Assembly: GCA_032622095.1 (NCBI GenBank)
Contig: CP136061.1
Location: 22,940,991 to 23,004,990 of the forward strand
Source: Siphonodentalium dalli
Lineage: Eukaryota > Mollusca > Scaphopoda > Gadilida > Siphonodentaliidae
Direction: 5' to 3'
Length of the DNA stretch: 64,000 nt
Below the pieces are notes generated by a model. The model made no database searches. It was not told the origin of the DNA and saw only the letters and a list, made by a program, of their open reading frames with translations. Below, piece by piece: positions 20,122 through 30,725 of this stretch. A program made the position numbers and the translations under genes. How positions within the stretch are numbered: the stretch's first letter is position 1; each line of letters begins with the position of its first letter.

Positions 20122-20310
20122 TCAAACAATTCCAAACATATCCAGACGAGCATCATTCCCATGAACAAATTCATTTGAATCCACTTTCAAGTCGATATTG
20201 TCAAGTCGTTCTCAATATATGTCACACACCATCAAGTGATTCAAATGGTCTTGACTCATAGTGGACCTTAAGTGGTTCTTCATCCGCAACGTAATTGAGC
20301 AAAAACGCAT
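20122..20310 (-). pseudogene. hAT transposase C-terminal remnant
   Basis: The minus strand reads RMKNHLRSTMSQDHLNHLMV, then a stop within CDIY-ERLDNID, then LKVDSNEFVHGNDARLDMFG. The block LRSTMSQDxLNxLM followed after about 25 residues by NEFVxxNDxRLxxFG is the end of the hAT dimerisation domain in animal hAT/ZMYM1-like transposases. It has an internal TGA and no upstream catalytic region, so it is dead. It confirms the class of the 19865-29692 element. Confidence 0.65.
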
Positions 20311-20515
20311 ACTCGTTTTTCCATACCAAGAGAACGCATACTGTGTATGAAACCAGATTTAAAGAATGACCCCCAACCGCGTGATACTATATATAAGACA
20401 CTATTTCCTATAGAGTATACTATCTATTTTATGGCAAACTGTGCGGGTGGACAATGTGATTGGTTAATGTGATTGAATAAATAAGAAATACAGACGGTTT
20501 AAGTGCATGTTGACC

Positions 20516-20814
20516 ATTGTAGTATTTGTTTACAAATTGCGTAATTCCCAAGTGGTTTAGGCATAGAAATCAAATCAGAGAGGTACCTGACAAGACTAGT
20601 GTCGCTAATCACAGATAGAGAAACCCTCATTTGCATATCCAATAAGAGAGCGCTATTCATTCGCTCATTGGTTGCTCTATCGAGGAAATTATTGGCGCAG
20701 TTAATTAATGAGCTATCACACCTTTTTCGCGCGAATTCATTGTATTGTCATTTAGTAAATTGACTCCAACGAAGCAAGGTCTTCCGATTTGAGAGCCTAA
20801 CAGGGCTAGTAAAT
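20516..20814 (+). repeat. Ngaro split direct repeat A1
   Basis: ATTGTAGTATTTGTTTACAA to GAGCCTAACAGGGCTAGTAA, about 299 bp, repeated almost exactly at 28742-29041 (A2). The first ~55 bp occurs a third time at 29541. Position before Gag and absence of a second flanking LTR fit the A1 part of PAT/Ngaro-type split direct repeats. Confidence 0.85.
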
Positions 20815-20845
20815 ATTTTTTTGATTTGATTGAAACGACCGAGTT

Positions 20846-22512
20846 GTGCAGAGAAGCAGCGTTGTCATAACCAGTATGTCGCTATCACCGCCAAGATCTC
20901 GATCCAGAAGGGAAACCAAAGTAGTAGATTATGACGCACTCCATAAAGGAAAACATTCTAATAAGTTGACAAATAATGAAAAAGGAACTGGTTCAATGAC
21001 TCAGGATCGATTAGACCTGGATGGTTTCACGTTTGAGAAGAAAGATGACGGATTAGAGGGTCTTGTCGGCGCCACGGCAAACAAACATGGCGACGATTGG
21101 GATGACGACGATGAGATTGAAAGACTGCGATTCAAGGTAAAGGAGGCGAAGCTCGTATTGGCAGACGAAAAGAAACTGCTGGAAATGAATCGTCTGAGAG
21201 AGGAGCTGAGCAGCATACAATCCGACTCAGACAGAGTGAGAGGTAAGATTAGAACAGGGGTCCGCAAATTAAATTTTCAACAAAGTCAAAACTGAATTTA
21301 GATGACTTGAGGAAGTGTGAAATTTTACCAATACAAGAAAGTTGACTCCCAGTTCAACAAACTTTTATCTTACGAGTCGGGTGGTTTTACTGATGAAATT
21401 GAACATTGTTCACAGTCACAAGAAATGCATGAAAAGTCAACAAAGTTGCATGCTTCAAGTTCGAGGGTGGCTTTCAGGTCTGGAATAGAGTCTAGAGCAA
21501 GTGATAGAGTTCAATTCCCTCAAATTTTCCCTCATGCATCATTACAACATGAGTATGTGGGAATGGACATAGCAGTCCTTCTCAGGAGACAGGAGCGATT
21601 GCTCTCGCACCCGTTCACTCGCAATTTTCAATTCACGGGTGCTAAAGTGTGCACTTGTCCCTCTTATCAAAATGATTATGGTGACTGTAATCATTGATTC
21701 AATATTGAACTATTTGAAGTTTTATTTTTATCCTCTTCTGTTTCAATTCAATTATGGGCATGTGAAAGTGGGACTACATGTATGTGTACATATATGTCCC
21801 ATTATGACATTTTGTTTGAGAAACACCCAACTTGTGATTATATTACAGGGTGCAATTACACCCGTCTTATGAATTGCGGGAGCAAATAAGTGCTCTTGTT
21901 GTGTTTTCCTCCTGGGAAGGACTGGACATAGCATTCAAAGACTTGTCCTTCCAACAATTTGTTGCGGGGGAACTGGAGACCATCCAGCGAGCAGGAATTC
22001 ATGAAATTGAAAGGAGAGGTAGATTAAGTTTGCTCACTAAGATTGTGTATTATTATACAACATATGAATGGAAGGCCTTATTAACATTTTATGGAGACTG
22101 GCTCCGTAGAGTAGAGTTAGGGGCAAATACATGGACAGACGAACCTGCTATTATTGAAACGCCTAAACATGTTAGGACTAAATCTAAGTGGGGTAACTCG
22201 GTTGGTGACGCTCCGTCATCGCAAAGTCAAAATTATAGACCTAAGTGGGGTAACTCTAGCATTGGTGACCCTCTGCCCTCTCAATCAAGTCAAGGTCAAA
22301 ATTCTAGAGTTAGTCATGAGTCGTTGCCACAGGGACCTTGGTTCTGTTCAATGTTCAACAGGGGAAGAGTTTTTCACAGGCTCCACATCCTGGATTCATT
22401 AGGGGGCAATCAAGGTCATTGGAACATTTTTGTGCCACTTGTTGGCAAGTCAGAAGAGAAAAGGCCTTTCACGCAGTCATCCAACATGTGTCCCTTTATT
22501 AAAAAATGGTGA
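20846..22512 (+). pseudogene. Ngaro ORF1 (Gag-like), broken
   Basis: Open segments at 20846-21295, 21317-21697 and 21850-22512 lie in different frames. The first begins about 30 bp after A1, with an Arg/Ser-rich start (PPRSRSRRE) and an acidic, helical stretch (DDDDEIERLRFKVKEAKLVL, then EEL repeats) suitable for a coiled coil. The second and third carry a conserved-looking core (YELREQISALVVFSSWEGLD; YTTYEWKALLTFYGDW). The end has WFCS..NRG followed in shifting frames by His/Cys residues, like the zinc-binding end of DIRS-group Gags. Gag packages the element's RNA. Frame breaks near 21296, 21700-21850 and 22360 make it non-functional, unless one is an intron. Confidence 0.65.
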
Positions 22513-22564
22513 CTAGATGGAAAATGTTCACACTTAGACTGCGGAATTAAATCCAGCAGCAAAT

Positions 22565-24579
22565 ATGTTTTATCCTGAGTATATGACAAAGAATGGTCTC
22601 AATATCAGTAAGTCAGATTCAAAAACTTCAACGTGCATGAGAAACACGCCTGTTTCGACCAAAAAAAATTCTTTGTCAGAAGTGGAAATGAATCAAGAAC
22701 ATTCAGTTAACAACAACATTGTTGAGGTTAAAGAGGTGACATTGAATCCATTGGCTAAGGTGTTCATTTCGGAGCTAGAGGAAGTCTCTGTTGGAAGTTG
22801 TCAGACAACACTCTCTAAATTAGATAGAGCTCATAAAGAGAAAAAGAATCTGGCAGCACCAACACAAATTCCTCCTTCTCCAAATGATCATTCATTCCAG
22901 GGCCACATTTTAGATATACACAAGGTAATTTCAGATTCAGGGAAATATAATTTTGAAGGCTGTAGGATACCATTGAAAACCCATTTGAAACTGGATAATA
23001 TCAAACAAATGCTTAGGAATTATAAAGATTTTAGAGTTGTAGAATTTTTGGAATTTGGATTTCCCATAGGCTATACTGGTAATAGAGATGTAGAGAAATT
23101 ACCTTTCCAAATAAACCATAAAGGGGCTAGAGTATCCAATGGACCTTAGGAAGTACTTAGAAAAAGAAGTTAATTATCATTCAATTCTAGGTCCTTTGCC
23201 ACCAGATTCCTTCGAGCATATCGAAATAAGCCCACTTAACACTGTTCCCAAAGGCAATTCATCCAAAAGGAAAGTCATTCTTGATTTAAGCTTCCCACCG
23301 GGAAACGCTGTCAATGATGGGATTCCAAAGGATGAATATCTTGGGGAGAGGGTTAATTTGACTTATCCAACTGTGGATGATTTAGAATAGCTTATCAGGA
23401 TAGCTGGCATTGGAGCCAAAATGTATAAAGTTGATTTACAGAGAGCCTATAGACAAATATATATAGACCCAAGGGATATCAATTTAGTTGCTTCAAAATA
23501 GATGGAAATATTTATTGTGACCTCGTCCTAAGTATGGGACTGAGATCAGCAGCAGCCATTTGCCAGAGAGTGACCAATGCTCTTGCCTATTCTGTCAAAA
23601 TGGCGCATTGTCCAATTATTAACTATATTGATGATCTGGCTGGTGCCCAGACGTCAGAATATGCATCAGAAGCCTTTGTCACTTTGCTGGAAACTTTAAG
23701 AAATTGGGGTCTCTTGGAAGCCAAGGAAAAATCTTGTCCACCTAAAACAGAAATGGTTTTTCTAGGAATTCTTTTTAATTCTATTGATCTCTCGCTCAGT
23801 ATAACACAGGACAGGTTGGATGAGGTAAGAGAGTTGGTTACCAGGTGGTTGGGACGAACAAAGGGCACTTTGAGGGAGGTCCAATCACTTGTGGGGAAAC
23901 TTCAATTTGTAGCAGGTTGCGTGAGACCTGGTACTAGTAGAGTTTTTATTTCAAGAATTCTCGGATGGTTGAGATTATTTCAGGCAGACAAGAGTATTTC
24001 CTTGGACATTCCAGAGTTCGCGAAGAAGGATTTATTTTGGTGGAAACGTTTCCTCCCCTTATACAATGGGGTTTCCATGATGCCATGGGAAGATTGGTCA
24101 CAACCCGATGAAATCATTTCATCAGATGCCACACTGTCAGCGTGTGGTGCACTCGGTTGTAATCAATATTTCCATGCATTGTTTCCACAATACATCCTTC
24201 AGCAGTCTCTGCACATTAATGTGAATTGGAAATGTTGGCAATTGTTGTATCCCTTAAGGTGTGGAAAGATAGACTGAAGGGTAGAAGAGTTCAGATGAAT
24301 TGTGACAATCAAACTTCTGTGGCAATTGTTAATAAGGGATCAACAAGAAATGCCTTCCTACAATCTTGTTTAAGAGAAATTTGTTTTATAGCAGCTCTTG
24401 GTGAATTTGAAATCAGATTGGTTCATGTAAAAGGGTGTGAAAATAGACTGGCTGATCATTTATCAAGGTGGAACGATGATCCTCATCACCAAAGCTCCTT
24501 TAAACTAGAAACGTTACATATGGAACTTTCGCATATTGAATTAAAAACGGAACTCTTTCAATTTCTTCATAACTGGTGA
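22565..24579 (+). pseudogene. Ngaro reverse transcriptase-RNase H, frameshifted
   Basis: Segments at 22565-23149, 23139-23390, 23391-23500 and 23534-24277, then 24226-24579, form one broken polyprotein that would copy the element's RNA. Visible landmarks are RKVILDLSFPPGNAVNDGIP, KVDLQRAYRQIYIDP, DLVLSMGLRSAAAICQRVTN, the catalytic YIDDLAGAQ, LGILFNS, and in RNase H SSDATLSACGALG, ELEMLAIVVSLKVW, NCDNQTSVAIVNKG and RLADHLSRW. Breaks are a frameshift near 23130-23150, a TAG at 23388, a one-base loss near 23495 and a frameshift near 24220. The domain order and motifs are of the DIRS/Ngaro type, not Gypsy. It lies between Gag and the recombinase on the same strand. Confidence 0.85.
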
Positions 24580-24637
24580 TTTTATTGTACTAGTAGGCCT
24601 TGACCTTTCGCAGTTAAAGAGTGACGCCAAACAGTCA

Positions 24638-25432
24638 ATGAAGAAAGCCTTTGCAGAAGGAACAAATAGAAACCACGAAATTCAATGGAAGGCATATTTA
24701 TCATTTTGCACCTACTTCAAGCGAAAACCGTTTCCAGCCAGCTTGGAAACCTTACTTCTCTATTCAGAATTTCTAAGCCGATCCTTTGAATCCACCGACT
24801 CAATTAAAAATTACATTAGTGGAGTTAAATATTTACACATCAGAATAGACATGAGTGTTGAGAATTTTGATTCATTTGAGTTAAAACTCATGTTTAAGGG
24901 ATCAGCTAGGGCAAACCCGCATCTCATTAAGCAGGCTGAACCAATCACTCCTCAGCTCCTATTAAAAATCGTGCAACATCTCGACCTCAACAAAGCAACA
25001 GATGCCACATTTTGGAGCATGTCCTTGCTTGCATTTTTTCTGATGCTGCGAAAATCTAACCTAGTCCCGGAATCGGCTAACCAATTCAATCCAGCTCACC
25101 AGCTGACTCGCGGTGATATATTGCAGGATCATGATGTGTTAGTGGTAACCATAAGATGGAGTAAAACCATTCAGTTCGGACAGAAATTGCTAAAGTTACC
25201 TGTCATTTCAATTCCTCATTCCATCCTGTGCCCAGTGTACGCCTACACAAACATGGTTAGATTGGTACCAGGGGGACAGTCAGATCCGGCCTTCCTGAAC
25301 AAAGCAAGTGGTAGAGCGATCACTTATTCAGAATTTCAGAATAGAATTAGAAAGGAGATAAAAAATATAGGGCTCGATCCAAAGTTGTTTTCAACGCACA
25401 GTTTTAGAAGGGGTGGAGCAACATGGGCTTAA
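24638..25432 (+). pseudogene. Ngaro tyrosine recombinase, C-terminally truncated
   Basis: This 264-codon frame starts MKKAFAEGTNRNHEIQWKAY (core-binding domain: AYLSFCTYFKRKPFPASLET, SIKNYISGVKYLH) and continues to the catalytic domain (LMLRKSNLVPES with the first Arg, TIRWSKTIQFGQK, and HSFRRGGATWA with the His-x-x-Arg). It stops at TAA right after GGATWA and runs into poly-T. The final block with the nucleophilic Tyr is therefore absent, and the enzyme could not join DNA. In Ngaro elements this recombinase replaces an integrase for insertion of circular DNA. About 60 bp separate it from RNase H. Confidence 0.85.
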
Positions 25433-26094
25433 CATTTTTTTTTTGGTTAACTTTTTTTTTTCTCAGTATCTTTATAAATAACTGTATAATACTTGTCAAT
25501 AACCCAAACTATGCACTTCTAAGTCCCAATCATGTTAACCCAGATGACAGAGAAACTATAAACTCCAATTCAATCTTACATATGCTTTAATATTTACATA
25601 TATACTAGTCTATATACTAATATAGTCTTTGATAATCCTAATATTTCCCATATGGTCTGGCGACAACTGGAGTCAGTCCAGCACCACTGCACTGTTCACA
25701 TATTGGAGTGACCGTCTTGTACCGATCTCTTAATGATGGCTTCAGAACACCACCTTCTCCTCCACATTCAGTGAAGGATCTAGGTATTTTTTGGGCAATG
25801 ATATTGATATGCCAAAGGCATAACCTGAAGGCCTGAGCGGAGGAAGGTTTGGGAGGGGTGACCCCCCCCCCCCCCTGCTGATGGTGGGGGTTCTCACCCT
25901 GGAAAATTTGTGAAAATCCATTGCATTTAGAGCTAATCTAGGGCAGAGTCAGTATTTTGAATTTTACCGAGAGGTCAATTTGATCAAGTTTCTCAAACAT
26001 AACTTTGGAAATTTTTTATACCCCTTTAAAAAAAAAAAGGGGGGTATACTGTTTTGCACCTGTCTGTCCGTGCGTCCATCCATACGTCCGTCCG
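25433..26094. other. Ngaro interior between recombinase and hydrolase, non-coding
   Basis: Contains poly-T runs at 25436-25461, a C15-like run at 25862-25876 within an imperfect hairpin, and TTTAAAAAAAAAAAGGGGGG at about 26023. No gene is seen. Part may be a secondary insertion. Confidence 0.4.
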
Positions 26095-26790
26095 ATGTCT
26101 GTTCATGTCATAACTTGAACAGTAGTACTCGGATCTCAATGAAATTAGGTATGGATTGGATGTTCACTACTATGAGGACATTAAATAGAGGGTTCCATCG
26201 TTTTGTTCGGATTTTCCATTCTAGAGTGTTTCATCTTTGTTTATCTGGAAATGTTGGCATTTTGGTCTGTCTGGGGTCTGTTCATGTCGTAACTTCAACA
26301 GTTGTGCTGGGATCTCAATGAAAATTGGTATGGATGTTCACTACTATGAGGACATTAAAAAGAGGGTTCCATCGTTTTGTTCAAATTTTCCATTCTAGAC
26401 TTATACATCTTTGTTTATCTGGAAATATTGGCTTTTTGGTCCGTCTGGTGTCTGTTCATGTCGTAACTTCAACAGTTGTGCTGGGATCTCAATGAAATTT
26501 GGTACGGATGATCACTACTATGAGGACATTCAATAGAGGGTTCCATTGTTCTGTTCCGCTTTTCCATTCTAGAGATATTCATCTTTGTTTTTCTGGAAAT
26601 GTTGGCTGTTTGGTCCATCCGACGTCTGTTCTGAGGTCATAACTTGAACAGTAATGCTCAGATCTCAATGAAATTTTTTATGGATGTTCACCACTATGAG
26701 GACATTTAATGGCACATTCAACTGTTTTTTTTTGTTTTTTTTTTATAGTTATTCATCTTTGTTTACATGAAAATGCTATTTTTTTGGGTC
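26095..26790. repeat. Imperfect ~175-bp tandem repeat, four units
   Basis: Units start near GTCTGTTCATGTC at about 26096, 26276, 26450 and 26621 (spacing about 172-180). They share CAGTNNTGCTGGGATCTCAA, CACTACTATGAGGACATT and TTCATCTTTGTTTATCTGGA. The array is preceded by CTGTCTGTCCGTGCGTCC. Confidence 0.8.
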
Positions 26791-27441
26791 CATCTGTCTG
26801 AGTATAGCAATCATAAGTTATAGATATGCCCACATCAGGCGGTATGCGCTAAGAGGGTATGCACCGGACGACAGTCGATCTCTTGTTTTATATGTATGGA
26901 TTGGAAATGCTTATACGATATTGTCAGATATCTTTTGTTTCAATGGACTATGATCATGTAGTACAGAAACAATGTCTATTAAGTTAGTAATTACTATTTA
27001 TAGTACTAATCTCTATGTTAATTTTTCATTTGGTATTATGATATCCCACCTGATAACCAGGTTGATTTGATCAAATTGTTAATGTTCCTGAAGTCTGAAG
27101 GCTGAATGATAACAAACCTGAACTCAAACTATTTGAAGTTTTCACAGATGAAAGCTAGATAAAGCCAAACATACTTTACAGTACGGTATGATTCCAACTG
27201 TTAATCTTAAATCTTTTTGTAAACTTAAATTTCTTATGGCAATATATATAAATATATTAATGTTTTGCATCTTGTTATGATATGAATTGGGACCTAAATT
27301 GAAAAAAAAAAAAAAATTCAATAATTTTTTATTTTTTTTTGGTCCGATTTTTTTGGTTTTTGCAATGGCAATAAAAAGTTTAGGGTCGGGGGTTTAAAAT
27401 AGGGTCGGTCGGGTTAGCGGAAACAAACGTCTTTTTTTTTT

Positions 27442-27978
27442 AGGCCTAAAAGGAACAGAAAGGTACTATTGGTATCTGACTCCATATGTAAATATGTAGC
27501 TGACATTAATAATCTGGAGTTCCTTCCATTCAGAGGTATAGATATTGGCAAACTCACATCAAGAGTACGTAGCAGAAAACTCCAAGGTACTAACCTCGCT
27601 ACCTTTTCTCATATCATTTATCATGTTGGCACCAACAACATAGAAGATTCGAGCATGTCAGACAAACAATTCCAAATTCAATATAAAGAGTTAATAAAGG
27701 CCACCTACAAGGACACATCCAGCAAGATCATCATGTCAGCAATCATTCCTCGACCAAAAGACATTGAAACCCTGGGAGATAGGGTCAAAAACATAAACAA
27801 AAAATTATGTAACATCTGTGTGCATAACCAAATGCACTTTCTCAAAACCTATAGCATTTTTTATGGGAAAGGGGCTCCCAAAGACGAGTTATATGCAGAT
27901 GATGGGTTACACCTCAATTTTAAAGGCACTCGTCGTTTAAGATCATTCCTCATACAGGTGGTTAATAGATTAGAGTGA
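27442..27978 (+). CDS. SGNH/GDSL-type hydrolase ORF of the Ngaro element
   Basis: The frame is open from about 27442 (AGG CCT AAA) and has no clear ATG start. A tract CTTTTTTTTTTTAG precedes it, so it may begin at a splice acceptor. It reads KRNRKVLLVSDSICKYV (block I, nucleophile Ser in SDS), then HIIYHVGTNNIED (block III, Gly-x-Asn) and DELYADDGLHLNFKGTRRLR (block V, Asp-x-x-His). These are the landmarks of SGNH hydrolases, which act as esterases and are carried by several retroelement lineages, including some Ngaro and CR1 elements. No stops or frameshifts are seen over about 178 codons, in contrast to the other frames of this element. Its job in the element is unknown. Confidence 0.75.
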   Translation, partial: RPKRNRKVLLVSDSICKYVADINNLEFLPFRGIDIGKLTSRVRSRKLQGTNLATFSHIIYHVGTNNIEDSSMSDKQFQIQYKELIKATYKDTSSKIIMSAIIPRPKDIETLGDRVKNINKKLCNICVHNQMHFLKTYSIFYGKGAPKDELYADDGLHLNFKGTRRLRSFLIQVVNRLE

Positions 27979-28384
27979 AGTTTCAGTCGGTATGACACTG
28001 CCTTGCCCAAATCTCATCCTATAATGTAGAGTCCTCCAGATCTCTTATTTTCACTTCAGTTTTCAGAAGAGTAGTCATAGTCGGTCTGTTCTATACGAAC
28101 ATTCAACACACGATACATGGTCATGATAGTACGCGAAAATCTGACTTTAATTCTCGATACAGTCAACATATGAATTTACTAATCAATAAATCAGCATCAT
28201 ATAAGATGAGCAAGAAATGGTCCACTACGAGTTGATATGATTTCACAAGGGCATTGCGTTTGTGGTCATTCAGAGATAGAGTTTCTCGACCTGATTCCAA
28301 CTCTGACTTGGTTTTCTCGGAGTGGGTTATTTCTGCCCTATATGATCTCTTAATTTTGAAATAATTTTGGCGGCCTTCGGCTTG
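27979..28384. other. Ngaro 3' region, no gene seen
   Basis: Non-coding sequence between the hydrolase frame and repeat B1. Nothing recognisable. Confidence 0.4.
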
Positions 28385-28741
28385 GCGGCTTTGAAGTCAG
28401 TAAAGTTGGTGTAAATAGAATTGGCACAATGAACAGAGTATTCCATGAATTGATTAACTGTTGCATGTCCTTCAGTTGCTTATTTATTATGTTTATGTGT
28501 GTGTCCATGTGTGTATTTATTTAGTTCGAGTTTGTCAAATCACTTACATATGTAGCATGTGTATTGTTTTAACATGTGTCGCTTATTATTTGTCTTGTTT
28601 GTATTTGGACTGCATGTGTTCTTTGTGTCTGTGGATCTTGCTTCGTTGGGTCAACTTTGCGGCCAAATAAATTATTAACTGATTAGTAGTACTTTAATTC
28701 TCATGGATACACCAGACAAATCTATCCGGGCCATGCAGGGA
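28385..28741 (+). repeat. Ngaro split direct repeat B1
   Basis: GCGGCTTTGAAGTCAGTAAA to CGGGCCATGCAGGGA, repeated at 29178-29540 (B2) with few differences. It contains GGCCAAATAAATTATTAAC, an AATAAA polyadenylation signal at about 28666. A2 follows directly. Confidence 0.85.
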
Positions 28742-29041
28742 ATTGTAGTATTTGTTTACAAATTGCGTAATTCCCAAGTGTTTTAGGCATAGAAATAAAA
28801 TCAGAGAGGTACCTGACAAGACTAGTGTCGCTAATCCACAGATAGAGAAACCCTCATTTGCATATCCAATAAGAGAGCGCTATTCATTCGCTCATTGGTT
28901 GCTCTATCGAGGAAATTATTGGCGCAGTTAATTAACGAGCTATCACACCTTTTTCGCGCGAATTCATTGTATTGTCATTTAGTAAATTGACTCCAACGAA
29001 GCAAGGTCTTCCGATTTGAGAGCCTAACAGGGCTAGTAAAT
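28742..29041 (+). repeat. Ngaro split direct repeat A2
   Basis: A near-identical copy of 20516-20814, differing by a few substitutions and single-base indels, for example GTGTTTTAGG for GTGGTTTAGG. The order B1-A2-(136 bp)-B2 is the Ngaro/PAT arrangement. Confidence 0.85.
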
Positions 29042-29177
29042 TTTTTTCCCAAGCCCTCCCACCCAATTAAGGGTAGATTGTATATTCACAAAATGAGATA
29101 ATCTGTTGATGGCTATTATAGTCAGTTTTGAATTGAAAGCAATGGTAAATTCATACCAGTGCGCTTATCGTGTACCA

Positions 29178-29540
29178 GCGGCTTTGAAGTCAGTAAAGTT
29201 GGTGTAAATAGAATTGGCACAATGAACAGAGTATTGCATGAATTGATTAACTGTTGCATGTCCTTCCGTTGCTTGCTTATTTATTATGTTTATGTGTGTG
29301 TCCATGTGTGTATTTATTTAGTTTGAGTTTGTCAAATCACTTACATATGTAGCATGTGTATTGTTTTAACATGTGTCGCTTATTATTTGTCTTGTTTGTA
29401 TTTGGACTGCATGTGTTCTTTGTGTCTGTGGATCTTGCTTCGTTGGGTCGACTTTGCGGCCAAATAAATTATTAACTGATTAGTATAGTACTTTAATTCT
29501 CATGGATACACCAGACAAATCTATCCGGGCCATGCAGGGA
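29178..29540 (+). repeat. Ngaro split direct repeat B2
   Basis: Second copy of B1, with a short insertion GCTTGCTT and a few substitutions. It also carries an AATAAA signal. It is followed by a 56-bp copy of the start of A (29541-29596) and then by another copy of the B end, CGGGCCATGCAGGGAATT. Confidence 0.85.
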
Positions 29541-29740
29541 ATTGTAGTATTTGTTTACAAATTGCGTAATTCCCAAGTGGTTTAGGCATAGAAATCGGGC
29601 CATGCAGGGAATTTTCTGGAAATTTGGGGGGGGGGGGGGGGGGGGGGGGGGATATTTACCCCCCTTACTCCCCTCCCGTTCCTACGCCCCTGGGAGGTAG
29701 GTTACTACAAGGTATAACTATAATTCCAGTATCTGCGTGA

Positions 29741-30243
29741 CGCAGTACTGTATGAGGGTATCACCCCCCCCCCCCCCCTGAATACCAGTTAATTTTGGGG
29801 GGTGAATCCTGAATACATGTTAAGAAATAATATGCGATAAATGACATACAAATTGACTGTTTTAATATCAGACAGATACAAGCAGAAGTTACATAGACAC
29901 ATTTAATGATCCATTTAATATACCTGACATGATATTGGAGTAGAGTATTATGGGCGTTATGAGGCTGTTATGATACGATTAATGATACTTTAATAGTCTT
30001 TATGATGGCATGGTGGACGAATATGCCCAAGAAGCTATTCTACCTACTCATTCATGAATTTCATACAGATAACTAGCACAAAATATTATTTTGCGCAATC
30101 AAAACCTGCGTCAAAGATGTTTTGCTTGAACCCGAATACCAGTTAATTCCGGGGAATGAATCCCGCGTACGGCTTCAAAACACCCTGAATTCCGGCGTAC
30201 CGAAAGTGGGGGGGGGGGGGGTGTGATACCATCCTGTATGCCA
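29741..30243. mobile_element. ~500-bp MITE-like element with GGTATCAC-CCCC ends
   Basis: Imperfect inverted ends TACTGTATGAGGGTATCACC (about 29746) and GTGTGATACCATCCTGTATG (to about 30240), with C15-17 and G13 runs just inside. GAATACCAGTTAATT occurs twice internally. It lies in intron 1 just right of the hAT element. Confidence 0.55.
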
Positions 30244-30657
30244 TTACATTAGCCGAACTTGCAAATAAAGAAGTTTTCAAAACTGGTGCTTGTTCAACTC
30301 AAGTATTCAAGTACAGTAAAATTTAATATGATTTACATTTAACAAATATTCAATAAATTTCAAAATTATGTAGAATAGTTGCTTTTTTAATTGAATTTTA
30401 TCTCTTAGCCATTTTGTTTTATTCTTATTCCCGCCACAATCACTTCATTCAATTTCAATCATTTGCTGTGTCACCCTCATTCCGGGGGGAAAAAACCTGT
30501 GACATCGGAAGTTTTTAACTGTTTTCTAATCTTACATCGGCAATGACAGTAACGCCACATCAATTAAAAGTGATATCTAATATACCCCACGTTTGCATGC
30601 AGTTGTAAAACGTACTGAAGATACTGAAATGTTGGGAAAACATCCGAAATAACAAAC
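30244..30657. other. Start of intron 1, no feature
   Basis: AT-rich sequence between the MITE and the exon 1 donor. No repeat or gene recognised. Confidence 0.4.
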
Positions 30658-30670
30658 CTTTCGCCTCCAT
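30658..30670 (-). CDS. DUF3715 gene exon 1 (start codon, MEAK)
   Basis: ATGGAGGCGAAAG is followed by the donor GTTTGT. It encodes M-E-A-K plus the first base of a Glu codon (phase 1), exactly the phase that exon 2 needs, giving MEAKEKSIGEV. The ATG has G at -3 and +4. A TATA-like box lies about 100 bp upstream. The donor is acceptable but not the strongest consensus, and the exon is only 13 coding bases, so this is the least certain exon. It was chosen because phase, spacing and promoter signals agree. The following intron, 18073-30657, carries the nested hAT/Ngaro insertion. Confidence 0.45.
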
Positions 30671-30725
30671 ACCACGATTTGTTTACGAAGGTGCACGAGG
30701 AATAGGGCGCATCAATGGCGTATTT

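Larger units (their letters stand above)
19857..29700. mobile_element. hAT element with internal deletion, carrying a nested Ngaro retroelement
   Basis: The 8-bp direct repeat GGAGGTAG (19857-19864 and 29693-29700) flanks inverted ends CAGGGGCGTAGGAA (19865) and TTCCTACGCCCCTG (to 29692). 8-bp duplications and CAGGG ends are hAT features, and a hAT transposase C-terminal remnant lies at 20122-20310. hAT sequence is left at 19865-20515 and about 29597-29692; the Ngaro element occupies the space between. Poly-G at 29618-29651 lies in the right end. The whole sits in intron 1 of the minus-strand gene. Confidence 0.85.

Noticed and set aside
24638-25432. Bacterial or phage integrase
   Set aside because: The recombinase lies directly behind RT-RNase H on the same strand between split direct repeats, which is the Ngaro retroelement layout.
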